64,000 nt of DNA from contig NZ_QBDT01000001.1 in assembly GCF_004124325.1 (NCBI RefSeq), positions 7,626,001 through 7,690,000 of the forward strand, in the 5' to 3' direction. The stretch comes from Streptomyces sp. L2. GTDB lineage: Bacteria; Actinomycetota; Actinomycetes; Streptomycetales; Streptomycetaceae. A program made the translations under genes and the position numbers. The notes below the pieces were generated by a model. The model did not search any database and was not told the origin of the DNA. It saw only the letters and a program-made list of their open reading frames with translations. Below are positions 34,586 through 43,625 of this stretch, piece by piece. The number at the start of each line of letters is the position of its first letter. The stretch's first letter is position 1.

Positions 34586-35008
34586 TCAGCGGACCGTCAC
34601 GTCGAACACCGGAGAGTCAGTACGGCCGTTGACCATGCGCAGCTCGTTCTTGCCCTTCAGCCCGAGCTTGACGCGCAGCGAGTACGAACCCGTGCGCGAG
34701 ACGGGCGTGGACGCGGGCAGGCTGACCCACTTGCCGTGCTGCTTCTGCTGAAGGGTCACCTTGCTGCCCGCCTTGATGCCGGTGGTCTTGCCCGTGACCC
34801 GGAACTCCTGCCAGGCACGCACCGAGGTCACCGACGGCTTGGCCGTGATGCCGGCCTTCACCGCCTGCGCGTGCTGCGCGACGGCGACGGGAGCCGCGCT
34901 CTGCGTCGCCGGGGCGTCGGCCATGGCCGTACCCGCCAGGGCGAGGGAGGCGGTACCGAGAACACCGACGACGGCCACGCGCAGGGAACGCCGCTTCGAG
35001 ATCATCAT
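34586..35008 (-). CDS. Secreted protein with Ig-like fold, unknown function
   Basis: A 140-residue exported protein. The signal peptide is MMISKRRSLRVAVVGVLGTA followed by a SLALAGTAMADA-type cleavage region near residue 31. The mature part is rich in beta strand, Lys and Thr (SVRAWQEFRVTGKTTGIKAG, SRTGSYSLRVKLGLKGKNEL) and looks like a small Ig-like surface domain. No cysteine is present in the mature part. I do not recognise the exact family. It is divergent from the SDR gene at 35277. Confidence 0.75.
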   Translation of the reverse strand: MMISKRRSLRVAVVGVLGTASLALAGTAMADAPATQSAAPVAVAQHAQAVKAGITAKPSVTSVRAWQEFRVTGKTTGIKAGSKVTLQQKQHGKWVSLPASTPVSRTGSYSLRVKLGLKGKNELRMVNGRTDSPVFDVTVR

Positions 35009-35276
35009 TGATATGACCCTTTCCGTGATGTAGAGGCATTGGTGCCGAAAAAGCGCTACATGCCGGTTGATGCAGCCACCAGAAATGACGACACCCCAGC
35101 ACCAGGCGTTCACCGACGCTCTGTCCGGGTCTTGTAACAACGAGCCACAGACGAGCCGTTGGCGGCACGGCAGCACGGCCGGCCGCCCCCCTCAGGCCGT
35201 CCGACGGCGGCCCGCCCGCTCAGCCTGGTACAACCTCACCCTGGCGAGGGGCCCCTCCGCGGGGGACCGTGGGGGC

Positions 35277-35993
35277 ATGAACGATCACACTGCTCTGGTG
35301 ACCGGTGCCAACAAGGGCATCGGCAAGCACATCGCACGGTTGCTCGTCGCCGAGGGCTTCACCGTGTACGTCGGCTCGCGTGACGCCGGGCGGGGGCGGC
35401 GGGCCGCCGAGGAGATCGGGGACGGGGCCCGGCCGCTGGTCCTTGAAGTGACGGATCCCGAGGGGATCGCGCGGGCCGCGGCCGGGGTGGACCGTCTGGA
35501 TGTGCTGGTCAACAACGCCGGCATCTCCCCGTCGCTCGCGCTGCCCGAAAACACCGGGGTCGAGGAGTTCCGGCGGACGTACGAGACCAACGTGTTCGGG
35601 GTGGCGGCGGTGACCAACGCCTTCCTGCCCGCCCTGCGCCGCTCCCCGCGCCCGCCCATCGTGAACGTCTCCAGCGGCACGGCGTCGCTGACCTGGAGCA
35701 CGCACCCCAACCCGCAGTTCGCCCCGGGGAGCGGGGGCGCGGCCGCCTACCGGTCGTCCAAGGCCGCCCTGAACGCCCTCACCGTCCTCTACGGGCAGAC
35801 GCTCGCCGCCGACGGCTTCAAGGTCAACGCGCTCGCCCCCGGGCTGCGGGCCACCGACCTCAACGACCGGGCGGCCACCCAGGGCGGCGATCCGGCCGAG
35901 GCCGCGCGGGGTGCCGTACGGCTGGCCCTGCTGCCGGACGACGGTGCCACGGGGGGCTTCTTCTCCTGGGACGGCACCCCCGTGCCCTGGTGA
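35277..35993 (+). CDS. Short-chain dehydrogenase/reductase (carbonyl-reductase-like)
   Basis: A 238-residue classical SDR starting MNDHTALVTGANKGIGKHIA. It has LDVLVNNAGISP, NVSSGTASLTWS with the catalytic Ser, a short insert (PQFAPGSGG) and AAYRSSKAALNAL (YxxxK). The tail GGFFSWDGTPVPW is typical of a group of actinomycete carbonyl reductases. The substrate is unknown and the gene stands alone. Confidence 0.9.
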   Translation: MNDHTALVTGANKGIGKHIARLLVAEGFTVYVGSRDAGRGRRAAEEIGDGARPLVLEVTDPEGIARAAAGVDRLDVLVNNAGISPSLALPENTGVEEFRRTYETNVFGVAAVTNAFLPALRRSPRPPIVNVSSGTASLTWSTHPNPQFAPGSGGAAAYRSSKAALNALTVLYGQTLAADGFKVNALAPGLRATDLNDRAATQGGDPAEAARGAVRLALLPDDGATGGFFSWDGTPVPW

Positions 35994-36018
35994 CCACGTG
36001 CCCCGGGGGCTCGCGCTC

Positions 36019-36396
36019 TCAGATCCGCCAGGCGCGCAGGGCCTCGGCCACGGCGTAGACGCTCAGGCGGGTGTCCCGGACCTTGCGGACCAGGTCGGAC
36101 AGGCCGCCGTAGGGCGGGTCGACGCCCTCGCCGGACTGGTCCATGTACTGGGCGGCGACGAACGCGGCGAACAGGCTGTTGCGGTGCGGCAGCGGCTCCA
36201 GCCGCACGATCGTGTGCAGCAGCGCGGCCGCGCGCCATGCGGCGTCCGGGTCGGACGCCTCCAGGGTCGGCATCCGGGTCCGGTGCCGTGCCACGGCCGC
36301 CACCAGTGCGGAGTAGTCGGTCACCGTGACGTCTTTGTGCCCGAGGGCGGCCTCCTGGACGTCGAGCAGCCAGGAGACGTCGATGTGCAGGACCAT
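36019..36396 (-). CDS. Fic/Doc-like toxin of a toxin-antitoxin pair
   Basis: A 125-residue Doc-type protein of the Fic fold, in the form found in Streptomyces (HIDVSWLLDVQEAALGHKDV, VTDYSALVAAVARHR). Doc enzymes phosphorylate EF-Tu and stop translation. The catalytic loop of classical Fic/Doc (HxFxDGNxR) appears here as LEPLPHRNSLFAAFVAA: the final R-N is kept, but the leading His and the Asp are not in their usual places. Either a variant site is used or the enzyme is weak. It overlaps the antitoxin stop by one base (TGATG). Confidence 0.82.
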   Translation of the reverse strand: MVLHIDVSWLLDVQEAALGHKDVTVTDYSALVAAVARHRTRMPTLEASDPDAAWRAAALLHTIVRLEPLPHRNSLFAAFVAAQYMDQSGEGVDPPYGGLSDLVRKVRDTRLSVYAVAEALRAWRI

Positions 36397-36635
36397 CAGG
36401 CGGCCGCGGCCCCGTGGCCGCGCCCGGCGGGCGGCACCTCGTCGGGGAACGCTTCGTCGAACTCGCCCCGGAGCCGGTCGGCCCAGGCGGTGGCACCCGC
36501 GACGAAGCGCTTGCGGTGCATCTCGCGCACGCCGAGATCATGGAGGTAGGCCTTCAGGCTCTTGCCCTCCGCGGCGGCGGCGGCCCGGACACCCTCCATC
36601 TCCTCCTCGGAGAAGGACACGTTCAGTGATGGCAT
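36396..36635 (-). CDS. Antitoxin of the Doc pair (RHH-like)
   Basis: About 79 residues starting MPSLNVSFSEEEMEGVRAAA, a ribbon-helix-helix-like strand and helix with the motif EGKSLKAYLHDLGVREMHRK. The C-terminal acidic part (RLRGEFDEAFPDEVPPAGRG) would wrap around the toxin. It precedes and overlaps the toxin gene, as usual for type II pairs. It would repress its own promoter. Confidence 0.8.
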   Translation of the reverse strand: MPSLNVSFSEEEMEGVRAAAAAEGKSLKAYLHDLGVREMHRKRFVAGATAWADRLRGEFDEAFPDEVPPAGRGHGAAAA

Positions 36636-36693
36636 ACGGCGATGGTACCTAGTTGGTGCCAAGCGGGGAAGCCCTGCCTGGACAAGGGTCCCG

Positions 36694-37344
36694 TCAGTCG
36701 ATGCCGTACCGCGCCGCGATCCCCGCCAGCACGAGCGCCAGCCCCTCCTCGAACTGGCGGTCGTAGTCGTCGAAGAGGAGCTCGCCGACCGCCGCGGCGA
36801 GCGGGAACTCGGCCAGCAGGCGGGCGCGTTCGCCGATGTCGAGGTCCTGGCGTGCCTCCCCCCGGAAGGGCCGCATGCCCTGCTCCTCGATGACGAACCC
36901 GAGGGTGAAGGCGTTCGCCGTGCGGCCCGCGTCGGTGGCCTGGGCGAGGGTGAATCCGGCGCCCGTCAGCAGCCGCAGGTTGGCCTCCAGGGCGGGGGCG
37001 TGGGCGGTGCCGGTGAAGCGGGTGCCGCTGAAGACCCTGGCGCCGTCGCGGTAGCCGAGCAGGGCGGTGCGCAGGCCCCGGTTGGTCTTCAGCAGCCGTT
37101 CCTGCCAGGTGTCGGCGGGGTCGAATGCGACGCCGGCGGCCATCCGCCGGTACATCTGCGTCGCCATCTCGTCCAGCAGTGCCTGCTTGTCCTTGAAGTG
37201 CCAGTACAGCGCGGGTGCCTTGACGTCCAGCTCGCGGGCGATGACGCGCAGCGACAGCCCGTCCAGACCGACCTCGTTCAGCAGCCGCAGCGCGGTGTCC
37301 GCCACCCGCTCGCGGTCGAGGGGGGCGCGTCGTTCCGTACTCAC
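36694..37344 (-). CDS. Tet-repressor-like regulator (TetR with TetR_C domain)
   Basis: A 216-residue regulator closer to true TetR than the other TetR-family proteins here: APLDRERVADTALRLLNEVG, LDGLSLRVIARELDVKAPAL and YWHFKDKQALLDEMATQMYR follow tetracycline repressors almost position by position. The start is a GTG at 37344 (VSTERR). It lies opposite a flavin monooxygenase gene with two operators that resemble tetO. Its inducer may be an aromatic polycyclic compound; this is inference from homology. Confidence 0.9.
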   Translation of the reverse strand: MSTERRAPLDRERVADTALRLLNEVGLDGLSLRVIARELDVKAPALYWHFKDKQALLDEMATQMYRRMAAGVAFDPADTWQERLLKTNRGLRTALLGYRDGARVFSGTRFTGTAHAPALEANLRLLTGAGFTLAQATDAGRTANAFTLGFVIEEQGMRPFRGEARQDLDIGERARLLAEFPLAAAVGELLFDDYDRQFEEGLALVLAGIAARYGID

Positions 37345-37353
37345 GCTTGACAG

Positions 37354-37405
37354 CTTAACAGTGATAAGGGCAGGCTCGGAGGCGGCAGAACTTAACTGCG
37401 TTAAG
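37354..37405. promoter_or_regulatory. Twin tetO-like operators
   Basis: CTTAACAGTGATAAG (37354-37368) and CTTAACTGCGTTAAG (37391-37405, perfect 6-3-6 palindrome) lie 37 bp apart. The first keeps the TxxCAxTGATA pattern of the classical tet operator. The second ends directly before the GGAGAG ribosome binding site of the monooxygenase gene. Confidence 0.85.
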
Positions 37406-37415
37406 GAGAGAAGTG

Positions 37416-38807
37416 ATGGATGTCCTGATCGTGGGCGCGGGCCCGACGGGCCTGGCGCTGGGGATCGACCTCGCGCGGCGCGGAGTGGAGGCGCTGGTCG
37501 TCGAGCGGGCCGACCGGCTGTTCCCCGGCTCGCGCGGCAAGGGCCTCCAGCCGCGCACCCAGGAGGTCTTCCACGACCTCGGCGTACTGGAGGCGATCCG
37601 CGCGGCGGGCGGCCCCTATCCGGCACAGATGATCTGGAAGGAGGGCGAACGGGTCGGCGAACAGCAGATGTTCGAGAAGTTCGAGCCGGACGAGGGCACG
37701 CCCTGGACCGAGCCGTGGATGGTCGCGCAGTGGCGCACCCAGGAGGTGCTGCACGCGCGTCTCACCGAGCTGGGCGGGCAGGTCGCCTTCGGTTGCGAGG
37801 TGGTGGCCGTCGACCAGGACGCATCCGGAGTCACCGCGCGCCTCGGCGACGGTACGACCCTCCGTGCGCGCTGTCTCGTCGCGGCCGACGGGGGACGCTC
37901 GGTGATCCGCGAAGCGCTCGGCGTCGCCATGAGCGGGGACACCGTCGACCCCGCCCCGAACCTGGTCGCGGACATCCGGCTGCGGGGCCTGGACCGGGAC
38001 CACTGGCACATGTTCCCCCGCGACGACGGCAGCGGCGTCGCCCTGTGCCCGCTGGCCGGCACCGACGACTTCCAGCTGCAGGCCCGGCACGCCGGCGGCA
38101 CCACACCCGACCTGTCCCTGGAGGGCATCCGCGCACTGGTCGCCACGTACACCCACCTGGGCGCCGAGGCCGTCACGGGACTGCGCTGGGCCTCCGACTT
38201 CCGTCCGCGCACCGGCCTGGCCGACCGGTTCCGGGCGGGCCGCGTCTTCCTCGCGGGCGACGCCGCGCACATCCACTCACCGGCCGGCGGACAGGGCCTG
38301 AACACCAGCGTCCAGGACGCCTACAACCTGGGCTGGAAGCTGGGCGCGGTCCTGCGGGGCGCGGCGCCCGAGTCCCTGCTCGACACGTACGAGGAGGAAC
38401 GGCGGGCGGTCGCCGCGGAGATGCTGGACCTGTCGACGGCCGTGCACCGCGGCGAGGTCCGGCGCGGCAGAGCCACGGTCCAACTGGGCCTGGAGTACCG
38501 CGCGTCGTCCCTGAGCCAGGAGACCCGCGCCCACCCGGGCGAGGTACGGGCGGGGGACCGGGCACCCGACGGCACGGTGGACGGCGTACGCCTCTTCGAT
38601 GCCTTCCGCGGCCCGCACTGGACCCTGCTGGGCGCCACCGCACCGCGCGCCGCCTCCGGCCTCCGTTCCCTGCCGGCCGCCCCCGCGTCGTACGGTCCCG
38701 GCCTCTTCCTGATCCGTCCCGACGGCTACGTCGGCTGGGCGGGCGACACGACCGAGGGTCTCGCGGAGTACGCCACCCGCAGGGGCGCCTTCGCGCCGAC
38801 GGCCTGA
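37416..38807 (+). CDS. FAD-dependent aromatic monooxygenase (PheA/TfdB/Rox group)
   Basis: A 463-residue flavin hydroxylase. It has MDVLIVGAGPTGLALGIDLA, then GSRGKGLQPRTQEVFHDLGV (the RxxG.. motif of the group), CLVAADGGRSVIREALGV and VFLAGDAAHIHSPAGGQGLN. The C-terminal thioredoxin-like part is short. It would hydroxylate an aromatic substrate with NADPH; relatives inactivate rifamycins or tailor polyketides. Start ATG 37416 (GTG 37413 also possible), with AAGGAGAG upstream. Regulated by the divergent Tet-repressor-like protein, judging from the operators. Confidence 0.9.
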   Translation: MDVLIVGAGPTGLALGIDLARRGVEALVVERADRLFPGSRGKGLQPRTQEVFHDLGVLEAIRAAGGPYPAQMIWKEGERVGEQQMFEKFEPDEGTPWTEPWMVAQWRTQEVLHARLTELGGQVAFGCEVVAVDQDASGVTARLGDGTTLRARCLVAADGGRSVIREALGVAMSGDTVDPAPNLVADIRLRGLDRDHWHMFPRDDGSGVALCPLAGTDDFQLQARHAGGTTPDLSLEGIRALVATYTHLGAEAVTGLRWASDFRPRTGLADRFRAGRVFLAGDAAHIHSPAGGQGLNTSVQDAYNLGWKLGAVLRGAAPESLLDTYEEERRAVAAEMLDLSTAVHRGEVRRGRATVQLGLEYRASSLSQETRAHPGEVRAGDRAPDGTVDGVRLFDAFRGPHWTLLGATAPRAASGLRSLPAAPASYGPGLFLIRPDGYVGWAGDTTEGLAEYATRRGAFAPTA

Positions 38808-38901
38808 GCAGTCAGTCCCGGAAGCCGGCTCGGAGTTCCGGTTCCCCAGCCTGGCGGCCCGTCGGCCCGTCGCCCCGTCAGCCCGGCTCCCCCTCAGCCT
38901 G

Positions 38902-39642
38902 TCAGCCCTTCGCCGGCCGTACGGTCAGGTCGCCGTTCGTCGTCGACAGATCCAGGCGGTAGCGGCCCGACGGATCGTCCTTGACCGACACCTTCTTGTC
39001 GCCGTGGGTGCTGTGCGCCGAGACCCGGTAGGCGGCGGGCGGGACGGTGACCTTGAGGTTCCCGCTGGACGTACGGGCCGTGACGTTCTGCGGGGTGGCC
39101 GTCCGGATCGTCACCTCGCCGTTCGACGTCTGCGCGTCGACTCCGCCGCCCCTGGCGCCCTCGACGTGGACGCCCCCGTTGGACGTGCGCAGCCGCACCG
39201 GCCCGGCCGCGCCGGTCACCCTGATCTCGCCGTTGCTCGTGTGCACGTCGACCTTGCCGACGCCGCTCAGCGCCAGCTCCCCGTTGGACGTGCCTCCCGT
39301 CACCGCCAGGCCGGCGGGCGCCTTGACGACGTAGTCGACGCCGCAGTTCCTGCCGCACCCGGAGAGGACCAGGACACCGTCCTCGACGTGGAACGACGTG
39401 CCGTCCGGCTTGTCGCCGTGATAATTGACCTTGCGGTGCACGGAGACGGCCGGGGTGTCCGCCGAGGCGTCCACTTCCACCCCGCCGTTCCGGCTGTCGA
39501 GCCGGATCGAGGTGATCTTCTGGGACAGCTTGGCGTCGTCCTCCAGCGTCTTCTGGTCGAGGACCGAGCACGCCGTCGTCCCGGCGAGGGTGAGGGCGGC
39601 CAGAGCCACTGCCTCGACGACGCGTGCCTGCGCGCGCTGCAT
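38902..39642 (-). CDS. DUF4097-like exported beta-helix protein
   Basis: A 246-residue exported protein. The start MQRAQARVVEAVALAALTLA leads to GTTACSVLDQ, a signal peptide with a possible but imperfect lipobox cysteine near residue 25. The body has a repeating strand pattern with TSNGELALSG, HTSNGEIRVTG, RTSNGGVHVEG and QTSNGEVTIRT, the stacked turns of DUF4097/DUF2807-like adhesin folds. Function unknown; probably a surface-anchored scaffold. It is separated from neighbours on both sides. Confidence 0.85.
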   Translation of the reverse strand: MQRAQARVVEAVALAALTLAGTTACSVLDQKTLEDDAKLSQKITSIRLDSRNGGVEVDASADTPAVSVHRKVNYHGDKPDGTSFHVEDGVLVLSGCGRNCGVDYVVKAPAGLAVTGGTSNGELALSGVGKVDVHTSNGEIRVTGAAGPVRLRTSNGGVHVEGARGGGVDAQTSNGEVTIRTATPQNVTARTSSGNLKVTVPPAAYRVSAHSTHGDKKVSVKDDPSGRYRLDLSTTNGDLTVRPAKG

Positions 39643-39844
39643 GAGATTCCCCCTGTGAAGGTGAAGCGAGCCGAACCGCCGACGACGGCATCGGTGACGG
39701 TTCGGGTGATCGGTCCGTCGATCAGTGCGCCGATCGGTCACCCATGACCCTACGCAGTCACCGGCGCCGTCCACGATGGGGATAACCCCCGATCATGAAC
39801 GCCTGTTGGTTGGATGGCGGGGCGCCCCGCACTACGGTGACGTC

Positions 39845-40246
39845 ATGAGCGATCATCCGGAAGCGCCTGTCGCGTCCGTCGTGCCTGCCGCGCCCGTCGA
39901 GGCCTTCGAACCCCCCTACTACGTCGCCGTCTTCACGTCGGTGCGAACCGAGGAGCAGGGCGGATACGGCGAAACCAGCGCGCGTATGGAGGAGTTGGTG
40001 AAGGACGTCCCCGGGTACCTGGGGATGGATCACGCGCGGACTCCCGGCGGGCTGTCCATCACCGTCGGGTACTTCCGCGACGCCGAGGCGCTCACCCGGT
40101 GGCGCGGCAACGCCGAGCACCGTGCGGCACAGAAGCGCGGGCGCGCCGAGTGGTACGAGAGGTACACCCTGCACATCGCGAAGGTGGAGCGGAGTCACGG
40201 ATTCACGCGCGGGGAGGGCGACCCGCAGGGGACGACAGCGGGCTGA
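39845..40246 (+). CDS. Antibiotic-biosynthesis-monooxygenase-like (ABM) protein
   Basis: A 133-residue dimeric alpha+beta barrel protein. YYVAVFTSVRTEEQGGYGET, VPGYLGMDHARTPGGLSITV and YFRDAEALTRWRGNAEHRAA are the strands and helix of the ABM domain; the pattern W..nxEHr.AQ..GR..WY is typical. Such cofactor-free proteins can oxidise quinol-like compounds or degrade reactive metabolites; many have no known role. The N-terminal 20 residues are a Pro/Ala-rich extension. Confidence 0.83.
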   Translation: MSDHPEAPVASVVPAAPVEAFEPPYYVAVFTSVRTEEQGGYGETSARMEELVKDVPGYLGMDHARTPGGLSITVGYFRDAEALTRWRGNAEHRAAQKRGRAEWYERYTLHIAKVERSHGFTRGEGDPQGTTAG

Positions 40247-40397
40247 GACCGCCGACATCCGACAGCCGGTTGCGGGCCGTGCCCCGCCGCGCCCTCGCCG
40301 CGTGCTGGTGTGAGCCCTGTACGCGCCCCCGCGCCGGCGAGAAGACTCCCCTGACTGACGACCTTGTCCGTGTCCGTGGAGGGGAAGGTGGGGCGCC

Positions 40398-41138
40398 GTG
40401 CTGGTGCGTCTGCCCACGTCGGTGTCCGAGGCGCGGGAGTGCCTGGCCGAGGGAGCGGTGCCGGTCGGCGGGGCGACCCTCGTCTGGGCGACCTGGCAGC
40501 ACGAGGGGTTCCCCGAACTGGCCGTATCCCTCCGCGAGTTGCCGGAAGCCAACGTGCTGGGGCGGGAGACCGTCGGCGGTGCGGTCGTCCTGCGGCGGAT
40601 CGACGGACGGGTGCCGGACGTGCTGCGCCTGGCCGCCGCCTCCGTCGGCACCGGAGCCGTACGGCGCACCGCCACCGTCGGCGGCAACCTCGTCGGCAGC
40701 ACCCTGCGCTGCCTCCTGCCCGCGGCGCTCGTGCTGGACGCGCGGGCGACGGTGCTGGAACCCGACGGCGTCCGGGAGACGGACCTGGCCGAACTGGTGG
40801 CCAAACGGCCCGTGTTGCTCAGCCTGCGCTGGCGCACGCCGCTCACCTGCGCGTACCGCAAACTGCCCGGCGCGGTCGGCGGGCCCCCACCGCTCGTGGT
40901 CGCGTCCGCCCTGCATGCCGAAGGCGACGGCAACGGGCCGCTCCTGCGGATCGCCGTCCGCCACGGCTACGACGTCCTCGGCGCCGCCGTCTCGTACGGC
41001 ACCGGCACCGGCACAGTCACCGGCACTGACGAGACGCTGCACGCCCTGCGCTCGACCGACCTCGCCGGACTTCCGGCCGCCGCATGGGCCGTGGTCGACT
41101 CACAGATCGCGGCGCTGACTCCTGAGGCGATGGACTGA
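40398..41138 (+). CDS. Orphan FAD-binding subunit of the xanthine dehydrogenase/CO dehydrogenase family
   Basis: A 246-residue protein of the CoxM/PCMH FAD-binding fold. Motifs are VPVGGATLVWATW near the start (FAD pyrophosphate loop, normally GGTDLL), RRTATVGGNLVGSTLRCLLP (TxGGN) and the C-terminal domain after about residue 150 (LSLRWRTPLTCAYRKLP). In known enzymes it works with 2Fe-2S and molybdopterin subunits; neither is nearby, so it may bind FAD alone or serve a distant complex. Start is a GTG at 40398. Confidence 0.78.
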   Translation: MLVRLPTSVSEARECLAEGAVPVGGATLVWATWQHEGFPELAVSLRELPEANVLGRETVGGAVVLRRIDGRVPDVLRLAAASVGTGAVRRTATVGGNLVGSTLRCLLPAALVLDARATVLEPDGVRETDLAELVAKRPVLLSLRWRTPLTCAYRKLPGAVGGPPPLVVASALHAEGDGNGPLLRIAVRHGYDVLGAAVSYGTGTGTVTGTDETLHALRSTDLAGLPAAAWAVVDSQIAALTPEAMD

Positions 41139-41413
41139 CACGACGAGCTGACGCAGCATCAGGCCAGCGCGCCCGGTCCGTCACGGGGAGGCCAATCCCG
41201 TCCCACGGAGAGGCAAAGAACTCTGCCTGAGTCTGGCGCGGGCCAGGGCGGCGGGGAGTACGTTCACACTGCATCCTGTCATGTCACGTTCACGCTACGT
41301 GTCAGGGCCGGGTGATGCTGTGCTCATGACGTGCGCGGTTCCACCGCCGCTACGCGCTTGTCACGGGCTGCCCTTCCAGTTGAGGATCCCCACTTCCATG
41401 GAGGCAGTACCCC
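41139..41413. promoter_or_regulatory. Upstream region of the S53 protease
   Basis: About 275 bases without a gene. It contains ACGTTCAC twice (41263-41270 and 41286-41293, 23 bp apart), which resemble the GTTCAC core of Streptomyces PhoP repeats and may be a regulator site. Nothing else can be supported. Confidence 0.4.
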
Positions 41414-43516
41414 ATGCGTGAGTCACGCTCGAGCGGGCGCAGACCGAGTCTGCGCAGACTCGTCGCCGTCGCTGTCCCGGCCCTCGGCCTCACCGTCGCC
41501 GGCCTCGCCGCGGCACCGATAGCCGGCGCCATACCGGCCGCGGCACACACCGCCGCACAGAACGCAGCACACACCTCCGCGCACCACGCCACACCCGCGA
41601 CGCAGAACGCCAAGGCCCTGACCGACCCGCAGCGCCAGGTGTTCCGCTCCACCGGCAAGGCCGGCCAGAAGGTGCCCACCCAGCACCTGTGCGCCACCGC
41701 CGGGCCGGGCCAGGCCTCCTGCTTCGCGCAGCGCCGCACGGACATCAAGCAGCGCCTGGCCTCGGCGCTCGCCGCCGCCGCTCCCTCCGGTCTGTCCCCG
41801 GCGAACCTGCACGACGCCTACAAGCTGCCCTCCACCGGCGGTTCGGGCATGACGGTGGGCATCGTCGACGCCTACAACGACCCCAACGCCGAGTCGGACC
41901 TGGCCACATACCGCTCCCAGTTCGGCCTGTCCGCCTGCACCAAGGCCAACGGCTGCTTCAAGCAGGTCAGCGAGACCGGCTCCACCACCAACCTGCCGAC
42001 GAACGACTCGGGTTGGGCGGGGGAGGAGGCGCTCGACATCGACATGGTCAGCGCCGTGTGCCCGAACTGCCACATCATCCTGGTCGAGGCCGACCAGCCC
42101 AGCATGGAAGACCTGGGCGCCGCCGAGAACGAGGCCGTCGCGCTCGGCGCCAAGTTCGTCTCCAACAGCTGGGGCGGCGGCGAGGACTCCACCCAGACCT
42201 CCAGCGACGCCTCCTACTTCGACCACCCGGGCGTCGCGATCACCGTGTCCTCCGGTGACTCCGCCTACGGCGCCGAGTACCCGGCCACCTCCCAGTACGT
42301 GACCGCCGTCGGCGGCACCGCGCTGAACCAGTCCTCCAACTCGCGCGGCTGGTCGGAGTCGGTGTGGAAGACCAACTCCTCCGAGGGCACCGGCTCCGGC
42401 TGCTCCGCGTACGACCCGAAGCCGAGCTGGCAGACGGACACGGGCTGCTCCAAGCGCATGGAGGCCGACGTCTCCGCGGTCGCCGACCCGGCCACCGGTG
42501 TGGCGGTCTACGACACCTACGGCGGCTCCGGCTGGGCGGTCTACGGCGGGACGAGTGCCTCTTCCCCCATCATGGCCGGTGTCTACGCCCTCGCGGGCAC
42601 CCCGGGCAGCAGCGACTACCCGGCGAAGTACCCCTACGCCCACACCAGCAACCTGTTCGACGTGACGAGCGGCAACAACGGCTCCTGCTCCCCGTCGTAC
42701 TTCTGCACCGCCGGTACCGGCTACGACGGCCCGACCGGCTGGGGCACCCCGAACGGCACCGCCGCCTTCACCGCCGGCACCAGCAGCGGCAACACGGTGA
42801 GCGTCACCAACCCCGGCAACCAGTCCACGACCACCGGTGACTCGGTCAGCCTGCAGATCCACGCGAGCGACAGCGCGGGCGCGGCCCTGACCTACAGCGC
42901 CAGCGGTCTGCCGACCGGCCTGTCCATCAACAGCTCCACCGGCCTGATCTCCGGCACCGCCTCCACCGCCGGCACCTACCAGGTCACCGTCACCGCGAAG
43001 GACTCCACCGGCGCGACCGGCGCGACCTCCTTCACCTGGACCGTCGGCACCTCCGGTGGCGGCTGCTCCTCGGCCCAGCTGCTGAAGAACCAGGGCTTCG
43101 AGTCGGGCAGCACCGGCTGGACGGCGACGAGCGGTGTCATCACCACCGACTCCGGTGAGGCCGCGCACAGCGGGTCGTACAAGGCCTGGCTCGACGGTTA
43201 CGGCCGCTCGCACACCGACAGCGTGTCCCAGTCGGTGACCATCCCGGCCGGCTGCACGGCCAAGCTCACCTTCTACCTGCACATCGACAGCTCCGAGTAC
43301 ACCTCCAGCACGGCGTACGACAAGCTGACGGTGACCGCGGGCTCGAAGACCCTGGCGACGTACTCGAACCTGAACGCCGCCTCGGGCTACAGCCAGAAGT
43401 CCTTCGACCTGTCCTCGCTGGCGGGCCAGACCGTCACGCTGAAGTTCAACGGCGTCGAGGACGTCTCGCTCCAGACCAGCTTCGTCGTGGACGACACCGC
43501 CCTGACGATCAGCTGA
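41414..43516 (+). CDS. Secreted S53 (sedolisin) protease with Ig-like and C-terminal carbohydrate-type domains
   Basis: A 700-residue exported peptidase. The signal peptide is [20 protein letters not shown] with [20 protein letters not shown] short pro-region is followed by the sedolisin catalytic domain: [20 protein letters not shown] holds the Glu and Asp of the catalytic triad, VSSGDSAYG the oxyanion Asp, and [19 protein letters not shown] the nucleophile Ser. After about residue 455 comes a putative Ig domain ([20 protein letters not shown]) and then a C-terminal jelly-roll-like domain ([20 protein letters not shown]) that may bind polysaccharide. It would digest protein outside the cell, probably at acid to neutral pH. 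The pro-region is shorter than in fungal sedolisins. Confidence 0.9.
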   Translation: MRESRSSGRRPSLRRLVAVAVPALGLTVAGLAAAPIAGAIPAAAHTAAQNAAHTSAHHATPATQNAKALTDPQRQVFRSTGKAGQKVPTQHLCATAGPGQASCFAQRRTDIKQRLASALAAAAPSGLSPANLHDAYKLPSTGGSGMTVGIVDAYNDPNAESDLATYRSQFGLSACTKANGCFKQVSETGSTTNLPTNDSGWAGEEALDIDMVSAVCPNCHIILVEADQPSMEDLGAAENEAVALGAKFVSNSWGGGEDSTQTSSDASYFDHPGVAITVSSGDSAYGAEYPATSQYVTAVGGTALNQSSNSRGWSESVWKTNSSEGTGSGCSAYDPKPSWQTDTGCSKRMEADVSAVADPATGVAVYDTYGGSGWAVYGGTSASSPIMAGVYALAGTPGSSDYPAKYPYAHTSNLFDVTSGNNGSCSPSYFCTAGTGYDGPTGWGTPNGTAAFTAGTSSGNTVSVTNPGNQSTTTGDSVSLQIHASDSAGAALTYSASGLPTGLSINSSTGLISGTASTAGTYQVTVTAKDSTGATGATSFTWTVGTSGGGCSSAQLLKNQGFESGSTGWTATSGVITTDSGEAAHSGSYKAWLDGYGRSHTDSVSQSVTIPAGCTAKLTFYLHIDSSEYTSSTAYDKLTVTAGSKTLATYSNLNAASGYSQKSFDLSSLAGQTVTLKFNGVEDVSLQTSFVVDDTALTIS

Positions 43517-43568
43517 CACCCGGCACACGCCGGTCCCCGGCGCACGCTGAACCCTGACACACACGAGG

Positions 43569-43599
43569 TCCCGCACGCGGAAGCCGTCCGCGTGCGGGA
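43569..43599. terminator. Bidirectional hairpin between protease and FMN-GltS genes
   Basis: A perfect 13-bp stem: TCCCGCACGCGGA at 43569-43581 and TCCGCGTGCGGGA at 43587-43599 with a 5-base loop. It lies 53 bases after the protease stop and 27 before the stop of the opposite gene. Confidence 0.8.
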
Positions 43600-43625
43600 T
43601 CCGTGCGCTGCGGTGCGAGGGGCCG

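Noticed and set aside
41423..43576. Minus-strand open frame of 717 codons opposite the S53 protease
   Set aside because: Composition is Val/Gly/Arg-rich without domain motifs; the plus strand holds all protease motifs and a signal peptide.
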